Of a DNA stretch of 64,000 bases, positions 15,952 to 24,556 are shown one piece after another. Position 1 is the first letter of the stretch; each line of letters begins with the position of its first letter. Made by a program: the position numbers and the translations under genes. Source of the stretch: Dialister succinatiphilus YIT 11850 (lineage in GTDB: Bacteria; Bacillota; Negativicutes; Veillonellales; Dialisteraceae); contig NZ_JH591188.1 in assembly GCF_000242435.1 (NCBI RefSeq), forward strand, positions 260,498 through 324,497. Reading direction: 5' to 3'. The notes beneath the pieces were generated by a model, which did no database searches, was not told the origin of the DNA, and saw nothing but the letters and a program-made list of their open reading frames with translations.

Positions 15952-16377
15952 ATGAACAAGGAAGAAATCAGAAAAGCACTGGAAGAAAAAGGCGCCGTCA
16001 TGGAAATAGGAAGCCCCAACGACGGGTATGCCCGCTTTTTCACCGGCAGAAGCTGGCTTGCCAGCCTGTCTGAAGACAAAGATATTCCCGTGTACAACGT
16101 GACCTTTGAAAACGGCGCCCACACTCACTGGCACATCCATCACGGCACCAGCCAGGTGCTGATTGTGGTATCGGGGAAGGGGTACCTGCAGTATGAAGGG
16201 CAGGCGCCCCGGGAACTTCATCCCGGCGACGTGGTGACCATCCCGCCGGAAGTCAAACACTGGCACGGCGCCGCTCCGGGCTGTCATTTCCAGCACATTT
16301 CCCTTTCCAGGGATGGAGAAGGGGTATCCAATGAATGGCTTGAGCCGGTGGACGAAAAAGGATTTGAGAAATTATGA
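15952..16377 (+). CDS. cupin-domain protein
   Basis: A 141-residue single-domain cupin (beta-barrel, usually metal-binding). Cupin motif 1 is GAHTHWHIHHGTSQVLIVVSGKG, with its His residues and Glu-position variant; motif 2 is HPGDVVTIPPEVKHWHGA. The start is placed at 15952, 14 bases after the flavodoxin stop; an upstream in-frame ATG at 15913 would overlap the flavodoxin gene. There is no signal peptide, so the protein is cytoplasmic, unlike its two neighbours. Its stop overlaps the start of the next gene (ATGA). The function is likely a small-molecule-binding or isomerase-type role in the same pathway as the two neighbours, but not assignable. Confidence 0.85.
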   Translation: MNKEEIRKALEEKGAVMEIGSPNDGYARFFTGRSWLASLSEDKDIPVYNVTFENGAHTHWHIHHGTSQVLIVVSGKGYLQYEGQAPRELHPGDVVTIPPEVKHWHGAAPGCHFQHISLSRDGEGVSNEWLEPVDEKGFEKL

Positions 16378-16805
16378 AATGGAATAGAAAAAAGGTACTT
16401 TCTGCTTTCATTGCTGCCATCATGGTCATGGCCGGCATGGAAGTTTCTGCAGAAGCGACGAAAGGAGAACCTGTGACAAAGAAAATCGTACAGACCGCAG
16501 GCAGGGACGTGCTGGGACAGACGGCTCCCGACTTTGCCCGCTACAATGATGACATTCTCTTCGGGGAAGTATGGAACAAGCAGGACGCACTGTCTGTGAA
16601 GCAGCGCTGCCTGATTACGGTCATATCCCTGGTGAGCCAGGGCATCACCGATTCTTCCCTCAAGTACCACATCCAGAATGCCAAAAATAATGGAGTCACC
16701 CTGAAAGAAATGGCGGACACCCTGACCCAGGTGGCCTTCTACGCCGGCTGGCCCAAAGCCTGGGCGGCCTTCCGACTGGTGAAGGAAGTCTATGAAGTGC
16801 CATAA
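16374..16805 (+). CDS. exported carboxymuconolactone decarboxylase (CMD/AhpD-like) family protein
   Basis: A 143-residue protein with an N-terminal signal (VLSAFIAAIMVMAGMEVSAEA) and then one CMD domain (FGEVWNKQDALSVKQRCLITVISL ... HIQNAKNNGVTLKEMADTL ... FYAGWPKAW). The AhpD-type CxxC redox pair is absent; only a single Cys (QRC) remains. A peroxidase-adaptor role is therefore unlikely, and a lactone decarboxylase-like or binding role is more probable. It is translationally coupled to the cupin gene by a 4-base overlap. It is the last gene of the flavodoxin-cupin-CMD operon. Confidence 0.85.
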   Translation: MKWNRKKVLSAFIAAIMVMAGMEVSAEATKGEPVTKKIVQTAGRDVLGQTAPDFARYNDDILFGEVWNKQDALSVKQRCLITVISLVSQGITDSSLKYHIQNAKNNGVTLKEMADTLTQVAFYAGWPKAWAAFRLVKEVYEVP

Positions 16806-16895
16806 ACCATGATTCCCGGGCGCCGGGGCAGGCGTCAAATCATGATTTGCAAAAAGGAGACAGTTTCTTACTCCTTCATGGTTCCGTGATTGTGA

Positions 16896-16904
16896 TGATA
16901 TAAT
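16896..16904 (+). promoter_or_regulatory. extended -10 promoter of the MATE gene
   Basis: TGATATAAT (TATAAT at 16899-16904), 58 bases before the start. A GC-rich hairpin (gcgtcggcgaagagccggcgc) lies between it and the gene. Confidence 0.55.
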
Positions 16905-16961
16905 AAAGGCGTCGGCGAAGAGCCGGCGCTTTATGTATATGATGGCAAAGGGGGAAGGACA

Positions 16962-18314
16962 ATGAAGAAAATGGATATGATCCATGGCTCCATCGCAGAC
17001 AAGACCTGGTCCTTTGCGCTGCTGCTGGCTATGACAGGCATCTGCCAGCAGCTTTTTAATGCAGCGGACATCCTCATTATGGGCCGCTTTGTAGGGAAAA
17101 GCGCCATGGCCGCCGTGGGGAGCAATGGGCCCGTGGTAGGCATCATTGTGACTCTCTTCATCGGCATCTCCCTTGGCGCCAATGTGGTGATTTCCCAGCT
17201 CACCGGCCGAAAGGACCGGCAGGGCGTGACCAGGGCCGTACACACCGCCATTCTTTCTTCCCTCATCGGCGGCCTTATCATGATGGCAGTAGGGGAAATG
17301 GCAGCATCGCCCCTGATGGACCTTCTTTCCGTACCGGAAGAAGTGCGGCCCTTGTCCCTCCGTTACCTGCGCATCATATTCCTGGCCCTGCCGGGCATAC
17401 TGATGTACAACTTTACCTCCGCCATTTTCAGGAGCCAGGGAGATACCAGGACTCCCTTCCTGTGCCTTTTCATTTCCGGCATGGTGAAGGTGGCATCCAG
17501 CCTGTTCTTCGTCCTGGGCATGGGCATGGATGCAGACGGCGCAGCGGCCTCCACCGTATGCTCCACCCTTCTGAGCAGTTTCATGCTCCTTGCCCTTCTG
17601 TCCCATACATCCCTCTCTGTCCACCTGTCCTTGAAGGAAGCGGCTTTCGACTGGTCCATGCTGAAGAAAATCCTCTCCGTAGGCATGCCTGCCGGCGTCC
17701 AGGGTGCTGTTTTCAGCCTTTCCAACATTGTCATCCAGTCTGCCATCAACAGTCTGGGAACAGAAGTGATGGCCGCCTCGGCGGCAGCCTTCAACCTGGA
17801 AATCATTGCCTACTACGTCATCAATGCCTTCGGCCAGGCCTGCACCACCTTCACCGGCCAGAACTACGGCGCCGGGCTCTTCTCCCACTGCCGGAAAATC
17901 TTTCGCATCACCTTCCTTCAGGGCTTTTGTGCCATGGCGGCGGTGTGCGGCCTTATCCTTTTCCTGGGCAGGCCCCTCCTTTCCATTTTCAGCACCGACA
18001 GGGGTGTCATTGACTTGGGTTATATCCGGCTGGCCTATATTCTGGGCGCCGAAGTGCTGGACCTTATCATCGAAATGGTATCCGGCTTCCTCCGGGGCTT
18101 TGGGAAATCCCTGGGGCCTGCCATCATGGTGACCATCATCATCTGCGGCTCCCGCATTCTCTATGTGGCCACATTCTTCCAGTGGAGCCCCACCTTCCAT
18201 ACCTTGATGGCCGTCTACCCTGTAAGCTGGCTGCTCACGGACCTGGGCATGGGAGCTGTCCTCTTCTACTACAGGAAACTCTACATGGCAGAGGATAGGA
18301 AAATAGAAATATAG
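16962..18314 (+). CDS. MATE-family multidrug/metabolite exporter
   Basis: A polytopic inner-membrane antiporter of 450 residues, normal for the family, with about 12 helices in two related halves. Typical MATE features are seen: the N-terminal AMTGICQQLFNAADILIMGRFVGKSAMAAVGSN helix pair and the GISLGANVVISQLTGRKD loop; at the corresponding place in the second half are NAFGQACTTFTGQNYGAGLF and MVSGFLRGFGKS. It probably uses a Na+ or H+ gradient to expel cationic drugs or metabolites. The start follows an aaggggg-type site. It is monocistronic or cotranscribed with the downstream Nim-like gene (about 50 bp apart). Confidence 0.9.
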   Translation: MKKMDMIHGSIADKTWSFALLLAMTGICQQLFNAADILIMGRFVGKSAMAAVGSNGPVVGIIVTLFIGISLGANVVISQLTGRKDRQGVTRAVHTAILSSLIGGLIMMAVGEMAASPLMDLLSVPEEVRPLSLRYLRIIFLALPGILMYNFTSAIFRSQGDTRTPFLCLFISGMVKVASSLFFVLGMGMDADGAAASTVCSTLLSSFMLLALLSHTSLSVHLSLKEAAFDWSMLKKILSVGMPAGVQGAVFSLSNIVIQSAINSLGTEVMAASAAAFNLEIIAYYVINAFGQACTTFTGQNYGAGLFSHCRKIFRITFLQGFCAMAAVCGLILFLGRPLLSIFSTDRGVIDLGYIRLAYILGAEVLDLIIEMVSGFLRGFGKSLGPAIMVTIIICGSRILYVATFFQWSPTFHTLMAVYPVSWLLTDLGMGAVLFYYRKLYMAEDRKIEI

Positions 18315-18365
18315 AGACCCTCCCTGCCTTCATAGGGTATAATACATAAAAAGGAGGATACTGCC

Positions 18366-18872
18366 ATGGAAATGGAACATCGACCTATGCGAAGGAAAGA
18401 CAGACTGGTAACAGAGGAAGGGGAGATACGCCGCATCCTGGATGCCTGCGGCATCGTGCACCTGGGACTTTATGACGAAGGACGGATTTACGTGGTGCCG
18501 GTGAATTATTCCTATACCTATGAGGGAGGGAAACTGTCCCTCTTCTTCCACGGCGCCACGGCCGGACTGAAAAGGGAACTCATAGAAAAGGACGGCCGCG
18601 CCGGTTTTGAAATGGATACAGGAGAAAAGGTCATTCCCCATGATACCAACCCCGCCCTCTATACTAATGCCTACATGAGCATCATCGGCAGCGGCCGGAT
18701 TTCCATCATCCAAGGGAAGGAAGAAAAGAAAGAAATCCTCACATCCTTCATGAAGCAGATTTCAGGAAAAGACTGGACCATCACCGACGGTATGCTGAAG
18801 GGCTGTGAAGTGTACCGCCTGGAGGCCGACGAATTCCAGGCCAAGCGGAACTGCCCCGGGAAAAGACAGTGA
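18366..18872 (+). CDS. pyridoxamine 5'-phosphate oxidase-like flavoprotein, Nim family
   Basis: A 168-residue split-barrel FMN-binding protein. MRRKDRLVTEEGEIRRIL followed by GIVHLGLYDEGRIYVVPVNYSY is the standard opening of the family that includes nitroimidazole-resistance NimA proteins. The core continues FFHGATAGLKRELIEKDGRAGFEMD and ends in a YMSIIGSGRISII strand. In anaerobes such proteins can reduce nitroimidazoles, but many are of unknown role, so drug resistance should not be assumed. An aaaggagg site precedes the ATG, a -10 TATAAT lies at 18338-18343, and a strong terminator follows. Confidence 0.85.
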   Translation: MEMEHRPMRRKDRLVTEEGEIRRILDACGIVHLGLYDEGRIYVVPVNYSYTYEGGKLSLFFHGATAGLKRELIEKDGRAGFEMDTGEKVIPHDTNPALYTNAYMSIIGSGRISIIQGKEEKKEILTSFMKQISGKDWTITDGMLKGCEVYRLEADEFQAKRNCPGKRQ

Positions 18873-18889
18873 TGGGAGAATAGAGCAAA

Positions 18890-18926
18890 GAAAAAGAGGA
18901 CGCCCTTCAAAGGGCGCTCTTTTTTA
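18890..18926 (+). terminator. terminator of the Nim-like gene
   Basis: AAAAAGAGGACGCCCTT CAAA GGGCGCTCTTTTTT; strong stem and T-run. Confidence 0.9.
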
Positions 18927-18990
18927 TGGTGCCTTCCCTTCTTTTTGCGCTCTCGATTTCCATTTTTTTCAAGATTTCTCGGGCCTTAAG

Positions 18991-18999
18991 TGGTATAAT
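18991..18999 (+). promoter_or_regulatory. extended -10 promoter of korAB
   Basis: TGGTATAAT (TATAAT at 18994-18999), giving a leader of about 80 bases before the GTG start. No convincing -35. Confidence 0.6.
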
Positions 19000-19085
19000 G
19001 AAAATGTGTGAGTATGTGTAAAAGCGATTCACCTATATAGATTTCTTAACATTTCCCGTGATTCATCACCAAGGAGGCAGATGGA

Positions 19086-20834
19086 GTGGAAACGAAACGT
19101 GATTTTATTTGGAAAATGGGCGGACAGCAGGGACAGGGCGTAGAGTCCTGTGGCGAAATCCTGGGTCGTGTGCTGGCACAGGAAGGATATTCCCTTTTCA
19201 GCCAGCGTCTTTTTGCATCCCGCATTAAAGGCGGTCATACAACCATTGCTCTTCGCATTGCCACAAAGGAAGTGGCTACCATTGGCGAGCATGTAGACTG
19301 CCTGGTAGCCCTGGACCAGGAGACTATCGATCTCCACGGCAAAGAAGTGCCGGAAGGGGGTGTCATCATTGCTGACGATGCTTTCCATCCAAAATTTGAA
19401 GCCCACAGCGGCCGCATCGTGCTGGCTCTTCCTATTACGGAACTGGCCAAAAAGTACGGCAGCCTGCAGATGAAGAATATTGCAGCCCTGGGCATGAGCG
19501 CCGGCGTGCTGGGATTCCCGGAAAACCCCTTCTACGGGTTCATTGCAGACCGCTTTGCCAAGAAGGGCGAAGACATCATTACGAAGAACAAGGAAATCTT
19601 CAAGGAAGGCTATGATACCGCCATTGCTGCCATGCACGGCGTAGAACTGGGCAAGCTGGCGACACCGCCGAAAAAAGACCAGCTCTACCTTCTGGGCAAC
19701 GAAGCCGCTGCGCTGGGCGCCATTTCCGCGGGATCCCGTTTCATGGCATCCTACCCCATTACCCCCGCTTCTGAAATCATGGAATACATGATTAAAGTGG
19801 TTCATAAAATCCATGGCACCGTGGTGCAGACAGAAGATGAACTGTCCTCCTGCATGATGGCCATGGGTGCCGGCTATGCCGGTGTCCGTGCCTTCACTGC
19901 CACCTCCGGCCCCGGGCTCTCCCTCATGGCGGAATCCATTTCCATGGCAGCCATGGCAGAAATCCCGGTAGTCATCATCGACGTCATGCGTGCCGGCCCA
20001 TCCACCGGCATGGCCACCAAGGTAGAACAGAGCGACATCCGCTATGCCATTGCCTCGGGCCACGGCGATGCTGAAAAAATCGTGCTGGCCGCTTCCTCCA
20101 TTGAAGACTGCTACTATATTACCCAGGAAGCCTTCAACCTGGCTGAAGAATTCCAGACCCCTGTCATCGTACTCTCGGACCTGCAGTTCGGTATGTGCAA
20201 ACAGTCCGTACCGGCCTTTGACCTGAACCGCGTAGGCATCAACCGCGGCAAACTTCTCACCGAAGGCCTGCCGGAACTGGATACAAAGAAGAAGGCCTAC
20301 TTCCACCGTTTTGAAGACAGCGAAGACGGCATTTCCCCAAGAACCATTCCCGGCGTGAAGAACGGCATGTTCCTTTCCACAGGCCTGGAACACAACGTAT
20401 TCGGCAAGCCTGCTGAAGGCCAGGCCGACCGCGTCATGGAAATGGAAAAACGGCACCGGAAATTTGCAGCCGTTCCCCAGGCGGTGAAACCCTTCCATGT
20501 AACCCATGAAGACACAGACACTGACCTTCTCCTCATCGGCATTACCTCCACCAATGGAGCCCTGGAAGAAGCGGTGGAAGAACTGGAAGCAGAAGGAAAG
20601 AAAGTGAACCACCTCCAGCTCCGTCTCCTTTCTCCCTTCCCCACCGAAGCCCTCCGTCCCTATGTGGAAGGCGCAAAGAAAGTTCTCATCGTAGAAGAAG
20701 ACCTGACAGCCCAGCTCCGTGAACTCTTTGCCATTCACTTCGACTGTCATGACAAACTGCTGTCCCTTCTCCAGTACGACGGCACACCCTTTACCACTTC
20801 TACCATTGTGAACAAAGCCAAGGAGGTTTTCTGA
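19086..20834 (+). CDS. korA: 2-oxoacid:ferredoxin oxidoreductase, fused gamma-alpha subunit
   Basis: Part of the enzyme that oxidatively decarboxylates a 2-oxoacid (probably 2-oxoglutarate) to an acyl-CoA with ferredoxin as electron acceptor, or the reverse. The 582-residue protein has the gamma domain first (about 1-190: GGQQGQGVESCGEILGRV, RLFASRIKGGHTT), then the alpha domain (NEAAALGAISAGSRFMASYPITPASEIME; EDELSSCMMAMGAGYAG; TATSGPGLSLM), the usual KorA layout. It starts with GTG: the nearby ATG at 19081 is out of frame, and an aaggagg site lies 8 bases upstream of the GTG. The beta subunit gene follows 2 bases later. No separate ferredoxin-like delta gene is present, so this is the two-subunit type. 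Confidence 0.9.
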   Translation: METKRDFIWKMGGQQGQGVESCGEILGRVLAQEGYSLFSQRLFASRIKGGHTTIALRIATKEVATIGEHVDCLVALDQETIDLHGKEVPEGGVIIADDAFHPKFEAHSGRIVLALPITELAKKYGSLQMKNIAALGMSAGVLGFPENPFYGFIADRFAKKGEDIITKNKEIFKEGYDTAIAAMHGVELGKLATPPKKDQLYLLGNEAAALGAISAGSRFMASYPITPASEIMEYMIKVVHKIHGTVVQTEDELSSCMMAMGAGYAGVRAFTATSGPGLSLMAESISMAAMAEIPVVIIDVMRAGPSTGMATKVEQSDIRYAIASGHGDAEKIVLAASSIEDCYYITQEAFNLAEEFQTPVIVLSDLQFGMCKQSVPAFDLNRVGINRGKLLTEGLPELDTKKKAYFHRFEDSEDGISPRTIPGVKNGMFLSTGLEHNVFGKPAEGQADRVMEMEKRHRKFAAVPQAVKPFHVTHEDTDTDLLLIGITSTNGALEEAVEELEAEGKKVNHLQLRLLSPFPTEALRPYVEGAKKVLIVEEDLTAQLRELFAIHFDCHDKLLSLLQYDGTPFTTSTIVNKAKEVF

Positions 20835-20836
20835 TT

Positions 20837-21703
20837 ATGGCTTCACCGAGAGACTATAAAAATACCATCGTACCAAACTGGTGCCCCGGCTGCGGCGACT
20901 ACGGCATCCAGAATGCCATTTCCGCCGTGTGCGCTAAAAAAGGCTGGGCCAATGAAGAAATCACCCTGATTTCCGGCATCGGCTGCTCCTCCCGTATCGG
21001 CGGCTACCAGTACTGCTACGGCGCCCACACCACCCACGGCAGGGCCCTTCCCTTCGCCCAGGGCATCAAATGCGCCAACAAAGACACCCACCTCATCGTA
21101 TGCTCCGGCGACGGCGACTCCTACGCCATCGGCCTTGGCCATGCCATGCATGCCATGAAGAGAAATATGGACATTACCTACCTGGTCTTCGACAACCAGG
21201 TCTACGGACTCACCAAAGGCCAGACATCACCGGCTTCCTCCAAAGGCTTCGTCACCAAAACCACGCCGGACGGAAACCCCCTGACCCCGCTGGCCGTACC
21301 GGCCATGGCCATTGCCGCCGGCGCCACCTTCGTGGCCCAGGCTTATGCCATTGACGGCAGAAACCTGGTGGACATCATCGAAAAAGCAGTGGACCACAAA
21401 GGATTCTCCTATGTGAACATCTTCACCCCCTGCGTCACCTTCAACCACATGAACACCGTCCAGTGGTACAACGAACACCTGAAAAAGATTTCCGATGTCC
21501 GTGAAACCTACGACCCCTCCAGTAAAGCCGAAGCCTTCCACCTCCTGGCGGAAACAGACAGCCTTGTCACCGGCGTCATTTATGAAGAAAAAGAAGGCGT
21601 CCCCTTCGGAGACATTGTTCCCTCCAAAGACGTACGGCTCATCGACCACGTAGAAAAGCCTTCCGAAGCACTCTTCGAAGACCTCTGCAAAGAATTCAGA
21701 TAA
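20837..21703 (+). CDS. korB: 2-oxoacid:ferredoxin oxidoreductase, beta subunit
   Basis: The thiamine-pyrophosphate and [4Fe-4S]-binding subunit of the complex, 288 residues. NWCPGCGDYGIQNAI gives the conserved Cys pair near the N-terminus, and SGIGCSSRIGGY supplies another Cys. The TPP motif is CSGDGDSYAIGLGHAMHAMKRNMDITYLVFDNQVYGLTKGQ, with GDG ... DNxxYGxTxGQ. FTPCVTFN provides the last Cys. KorA versus PorA-type specificity cannot be fixed from sequence alone; the fused alpha partner favours 2-oxoglutarate. It sits 2 bases after korA with its ribosome binding site (aaggagg) inside the end of korA. Confidence 0.9.
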   Translation: MASPRDYKNTIVPNWCPGCGDYGIQNAISAVCAKKGWANEEITLISGIGCSSRIGGYQYCYGAHTTHGRALPFAQGIKCANKDTHLIVCSGDGDSYAIGLGHAMHAMKRNMDITYLVFDNQVYGLTKGQTSPASSKGFVTKTTPDGNPLTPLAVPAMAIAAGATFVAQAYAIDGRNLVDIIEKAVDHKGFSYVNIFTPCVTFNHMNTVQWYNEHLKKISDVRETYDPSSKAEAFHLLAETDSLVTGVIYEEKEGVPFGDIVPSKDVRLIDHVEKPSEALFEDLCKEFR

Positions 21704-21784
21704 TCTCCATTGCCTGGCCCCGGGCCAAGCCTTTCTGGAGACATTTCAACGGCGGCTGGGCCGCCAAAAAGGAGCAGGACTATT

Positions 21785-22843
21785 ATGGCATCTGATCGAA
21801 TGATGGAATATTACTACTCCATGGGGCAGGACTGCCTTCATATGGGGGATATGGATGAGGCAGTCACATACTTCAGGAAAGCAGCCAATATGGGTGCCAG
21901 GGAAGCAGCCTATGAAATCTTCGTCCTGGGCCGCCAATGGGAAAAAGGCGACGGCCTGGACAAAGACGAAAGCAAAGCAGAAAACTGCTACAAAATCAGC
22001 GTGGACTATGGCATCGAAGAAGCAGGCCTGGCGCTGGGCAAACTCTACCTCCGCGGCATTAACGGCAACAAACCGAATCCCCGGAAGGCCAGGAGGATGC
22101 TGGAGCACTGCTCCGACGAAGGCAGCGCTGAAGCCGCCTCTCTTTTGGGCAAAATCTACGACGAAGGCATTATGGGCAAAGTCAACCAGGACCGAGCCTT
22201 CCGCTACTACCTTTTGGCAGCAGAAAGAGGCGATACCAGCGCCATGCTCATGACCGGCATGTTCTATGCCCAGGGCACCAGCACCCAGAAAGACCTGGCT
22301 GCGGCTGAAATGTGGATACGGAAAGGCCGGGACGAAGGAAATCCTGACGGAGACATGACCCTCCGGGGCTTCCTTTCCGTAGCCTGCGGCGAATACATTA
22401 CCGGCGCCGCCGGCAGCGTGGACCCTGCCAAAGCCTGGCACATGGCAGAAGAGGCAGAAGCTCTGGGCGATAAAGAAGCCTTCCTCCGCCTGGGCCTTGC
22501 CTTCACGCACAGCGGCACCAAGGATCATGCTGTGAAAGCCTTCGAATGCTACAAACGGGCTGCCCGAAACAGCATCCCTGCTGCCTGGGCTGCCCTGGGC
22601 CTCTGCTACGAAGCAGGCATCGGCGTAGAGGAGGACATTGAGGAAGCAGTGAAACTCTACAAAAAAGCTGCAGAAAAAGGCGACCCCTTCGCCATGGCCC
22701 ACTACGGCTATGCCCTGGCCAACGGGGAAGGCATAGAAAAAGACGAAAAAGCCGCCATGAGCTGGCTCATCAAAGCCGCCATGAAAGGCGACATGGGCGC
22801 CATCCACATTCTCAAAGAAGACTACAACTACGAACTCCGATAA
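21785..22843 (+). CDS. Sel1-like (TPR-type) repeat protein
   Basis: A 352-residue protein without signal or membrane segment. It is built almost entirely of Sel1-like helical-hairpin repeats of about 36 residues: for example AGLALGKLYLRGINGN, AASLLGKIYDEGIMGK, AMLMTGMFYAQGTSTQ, AAWAALGLCYEAGIGV, AMAHYGYALANGEGIE, each followed by an Asp/Glu-rich AxxWxxKAAxxG-type helix. Such proteins are scaffolds for protein-protein contacts. The start is set at 21785 for the aaaaggagc site; the frame is open further upstream but without homologous features. It lies 80 bp after korB, so may be read from the same transcript; a terminator follows. Partner unknown. Confidence 0.85.
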   Translation: MASDRMMEYYYSMGQDCLHMGDMDEAVTYFRKAANMGAREAAYEIFVLGRQWEKGDGLDKDESKAENCYKISVDYGIEEAGLALGKLYLRGINGNKPNPRKARRMLEHCSDEGSAEAASLLGKIYDEGIMGKVNQDRAFRYYLLAAERGDTSAMLMTGMFYAQGTSTQKDLAAAEMWIRKGRDEGNPDGDMTLRGFLSVACGEYITGAAGSVDPAKAWHMAEEAEALGDKEAFLRLGLAFTHSGTKDHAVKAFECYKRAARNSIPAAWAALGLCYEAGIGVEEDIEEAVKLYKKAAEKGDPFAMAHYGYALANGEGIEKDEKAAMSWLIKAAMKGDMGAIHILKEDYNYELR

Positions 22844-22849
22844 ACAGGC

Positions 22850-22882
22850 ACAAAAAAGACCGGCCAGGGCCGGTCTTTTTTG
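22850..22882 (+). terminator. terminator after the Sel1 gene
   Basis: AAAAAAGACCGGCC AGG GCCGGTCTTTTTT, a strong symmetrical stem-loop. Confidence 0.92.
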
Positions 22883-22920
22883 TATGTCTTTATTCAGGTC
22901 AATAACAGTAAATGACTCTC

Positions 22921-23575
22921 CTCATGGCCATCCCGAGCGGAGGAACGTGCCGGTATAGGTGGTAAAGACTTCAGGCTCTGATGAAGCTCTGAGCCGAGAG
23001 ATCTCCCGCCGTAATGCTGCCCGGACCATCAGAGGGGGAGATTTCTCCACTCCGCGCCGACCGTCGAAATGACGGAGGGCGCGGGCCGGCTTTTTGTGAT
23101 CTGCGCCCCCTAAAGGGGAAACGACTCACTACATTTTGCGCGTCGCTAGCGCTCCTTCAAAATGTGTTCGCTGTGCACCGAAGGGCGCCACCACAATCCT
23201 TTGAACCCTCTGAACCTTATGAACCCTCTGAACCCTCACGCCCGCAGGGCGTGTCCACTGGTGCCCGCCGTCATCGTCATCTCGAGCGGGGCTGCGTGCC
23301 GGTATAGGGGCAGACAGGAACCGCTCCGATGATACTTTGAGCCCGGAGATTTCCTGCCTCAATGCTTCATGTACCATTGAGAAGTGAGATTTCTCCACTC
23401 TGTGGAGACTCTGCATAGAGTCTCCAAGTCAGCCGAAGTTGGCCTCTAGCCTGCACAATAAGAGGCTTTCCTATTGGCGGCTGACCGGCTTTCGTCGAAA
23501 TGACGGGGGCGGGGGGCAGCGTTTCTGTCAATTGCTTCTTTTTGAAATGCCACTCTGCGGCGCCGCAAAAGGAGG
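22921..23575. repeat. spacer with two inverted TIR elements and hairpin modules
   Basis: The TIR element in inverse orientation is at about 22925-23074 (ends ...ccgtcgaaatgac). Hairpin and gaaccctctgaaccttatg repeats are at 23180-23250, including CACGCCCGCAGGGCGTG. A second inverse TIR element starts near 23269 (gtcatctcgagcggg) and its other end is at 23495-23505 (cgtcgaaatgac). It is split by a foreign module at 23401-23480 (GAGACTCTGCATAGAGTCTC plus aagtcagccgaagttggcc) that also occurs at 799-838. No gene is seen before the MerR gene. Confidence 0.75.
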
Positions 23576-23579
23576 CCCA

Positions 23580-24029
23580 TTACTTCCTGTCGAAGAACTT
23601 CACCATATCCTGGGGGATATCTTTCTTCCGCAGTATGGCCGGCAGGTCGCCCTGGTCCAGAAACGTTCCTTTTTCAGAAAGAAGGGTATCCATGTAGGAG
23701 GCCGCCGCCAGCTTGTCCTCCTTATCCTTCACATCGGCCTTCAGCTGTTCCACGTGGCTCCGAAGGAGCACCTCCCGCTGCGGGCGGGTGGCCGGCCCCT
23801 GGAGGTAGAGGGAGAGGAAATGGCTGATTTCCTGAATGGACATATCCACATTCCGGAAAAACTGGATGAGCCGGAGCAGGGCGATGTCCCGGTCTGTGAA
23901 GATACGGACGCCGCCTACGCTCCTTCTTACAAACTGCAGCAGTCCCTTCTTGTCATAAAAGCGGAGCGTGGTGGCCGGAATGCCGGTGAGATTCACCACG
24001 TCCTTCATTGTATATAAACGCTCTGCCAT
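23580..24029 (-). CDS. MerR-family transcriptional regulator
   Basis: A 149-residue regulator. The N-terminal winged helix (about 1-70) is typical: YTMKDVVNLTGIPATTLRFYDKKGLLQFVRRSVGGVRIFTDRDIALLRLIQFFRN, followed by the DMSIQEI segment and a long coiled-coil dimerisation helix (VEQLKADVKDKEDKL). The C-terminal tail (about 110-149) has no metal-binding Cys, so metal sensing is unlikely. It binds spaced promoters as a dimer, with target unknown. It is transcribed divergently from the porin side, and the 527-bp region between them contains a G10 tract. A gaggtaatcct site precedes its ATG. Confidence 0.85.
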   Translation of the reverse strand: MAERLYTMKDVVNLTGIPATTLRFYDKKGLLQFVRRSVGGVRIFTDRDIALLRLIQFFRNVDMSIQEISHFLSLYLQGPATRPQREVLLRSHVEQLKADVKDKEDKLAAASYMDTLLSEKGTFLDQGDLPAILRKKDIPQDMVKFFDRK

Positions 24030-24154
24030 AGGATTACCTCGATCATCATTTTCTTACAAAAAAACTGTGGCAGAGATACCGCATGACGCAGTTCCCTCCT
24101 CCAACAGTGACCTAAGTATAGCCCATAGAGCAGAGAACATGTCAATAGTACATC

Positions 24155-24164
24155 GGGGGGGGGG
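24155..24164. repeat. G10 homopolymer tract in a long intergenic region
   Basis: Ten consecutive G, 126 bases upstream of the MerR start (in its 5' side) and about 390 bases upstream of the porin start. Such tracts commonly change length by slipped-strand mispairing. The rest of 24030-24556 is AT-rich, with no recognisable repeat module and no clear gene. Confidence 0.6.
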
Positions 24165-24556
24165 TAATAGAGTATGCTATTTATGAAATTTATAAAGAAG
24201 AGCGTAATATTTTAGCTGCGGACTCGGAGAAACCAGATAAAATTTTTTTATATTGACCGGGAGCCATTTTTTATATCCAGCAGGAAATACGGAAAAACAG
24301 GGGAAAAACAGATACTTAGAGTGAGGTACATAGAGGCATACCATAGAGCGGAGTCCGGTTATTGCGGCATTTTTTCGGAAATGGTACCGTAGATACAGCC
24401 ACGGAAGAGCGGCCCCTCTTCCATGGTGGAAGGATAGTAAGAGAAAAAAGCAGGCAGAGGAAACACGGTCACTCGCGCAGACGCTTTTCATCTGAACTCC
24501 TGAACAACAAAAGGGCTCGGTTTTCTCTATTGTTTATTTCAAAGGAGCGAAGAACT

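Noticed and set aside
16284..18200. 638-codon antisense frame opposite the MATE and cupin genes
   Set aside because: Shadow of the real plus-strand genes; His/Gly-rich low-information translation.
19029..20750. 573-codon antisense frame opposite korA
   Set aside because: Shadow frame of a highly conserved gene; no start signals.
24362..24556. N-terminal extension of the SLH porin
   Set aside because: The signal peptide begins at 24557 with a good ribosome binding site; the extension would bury it.
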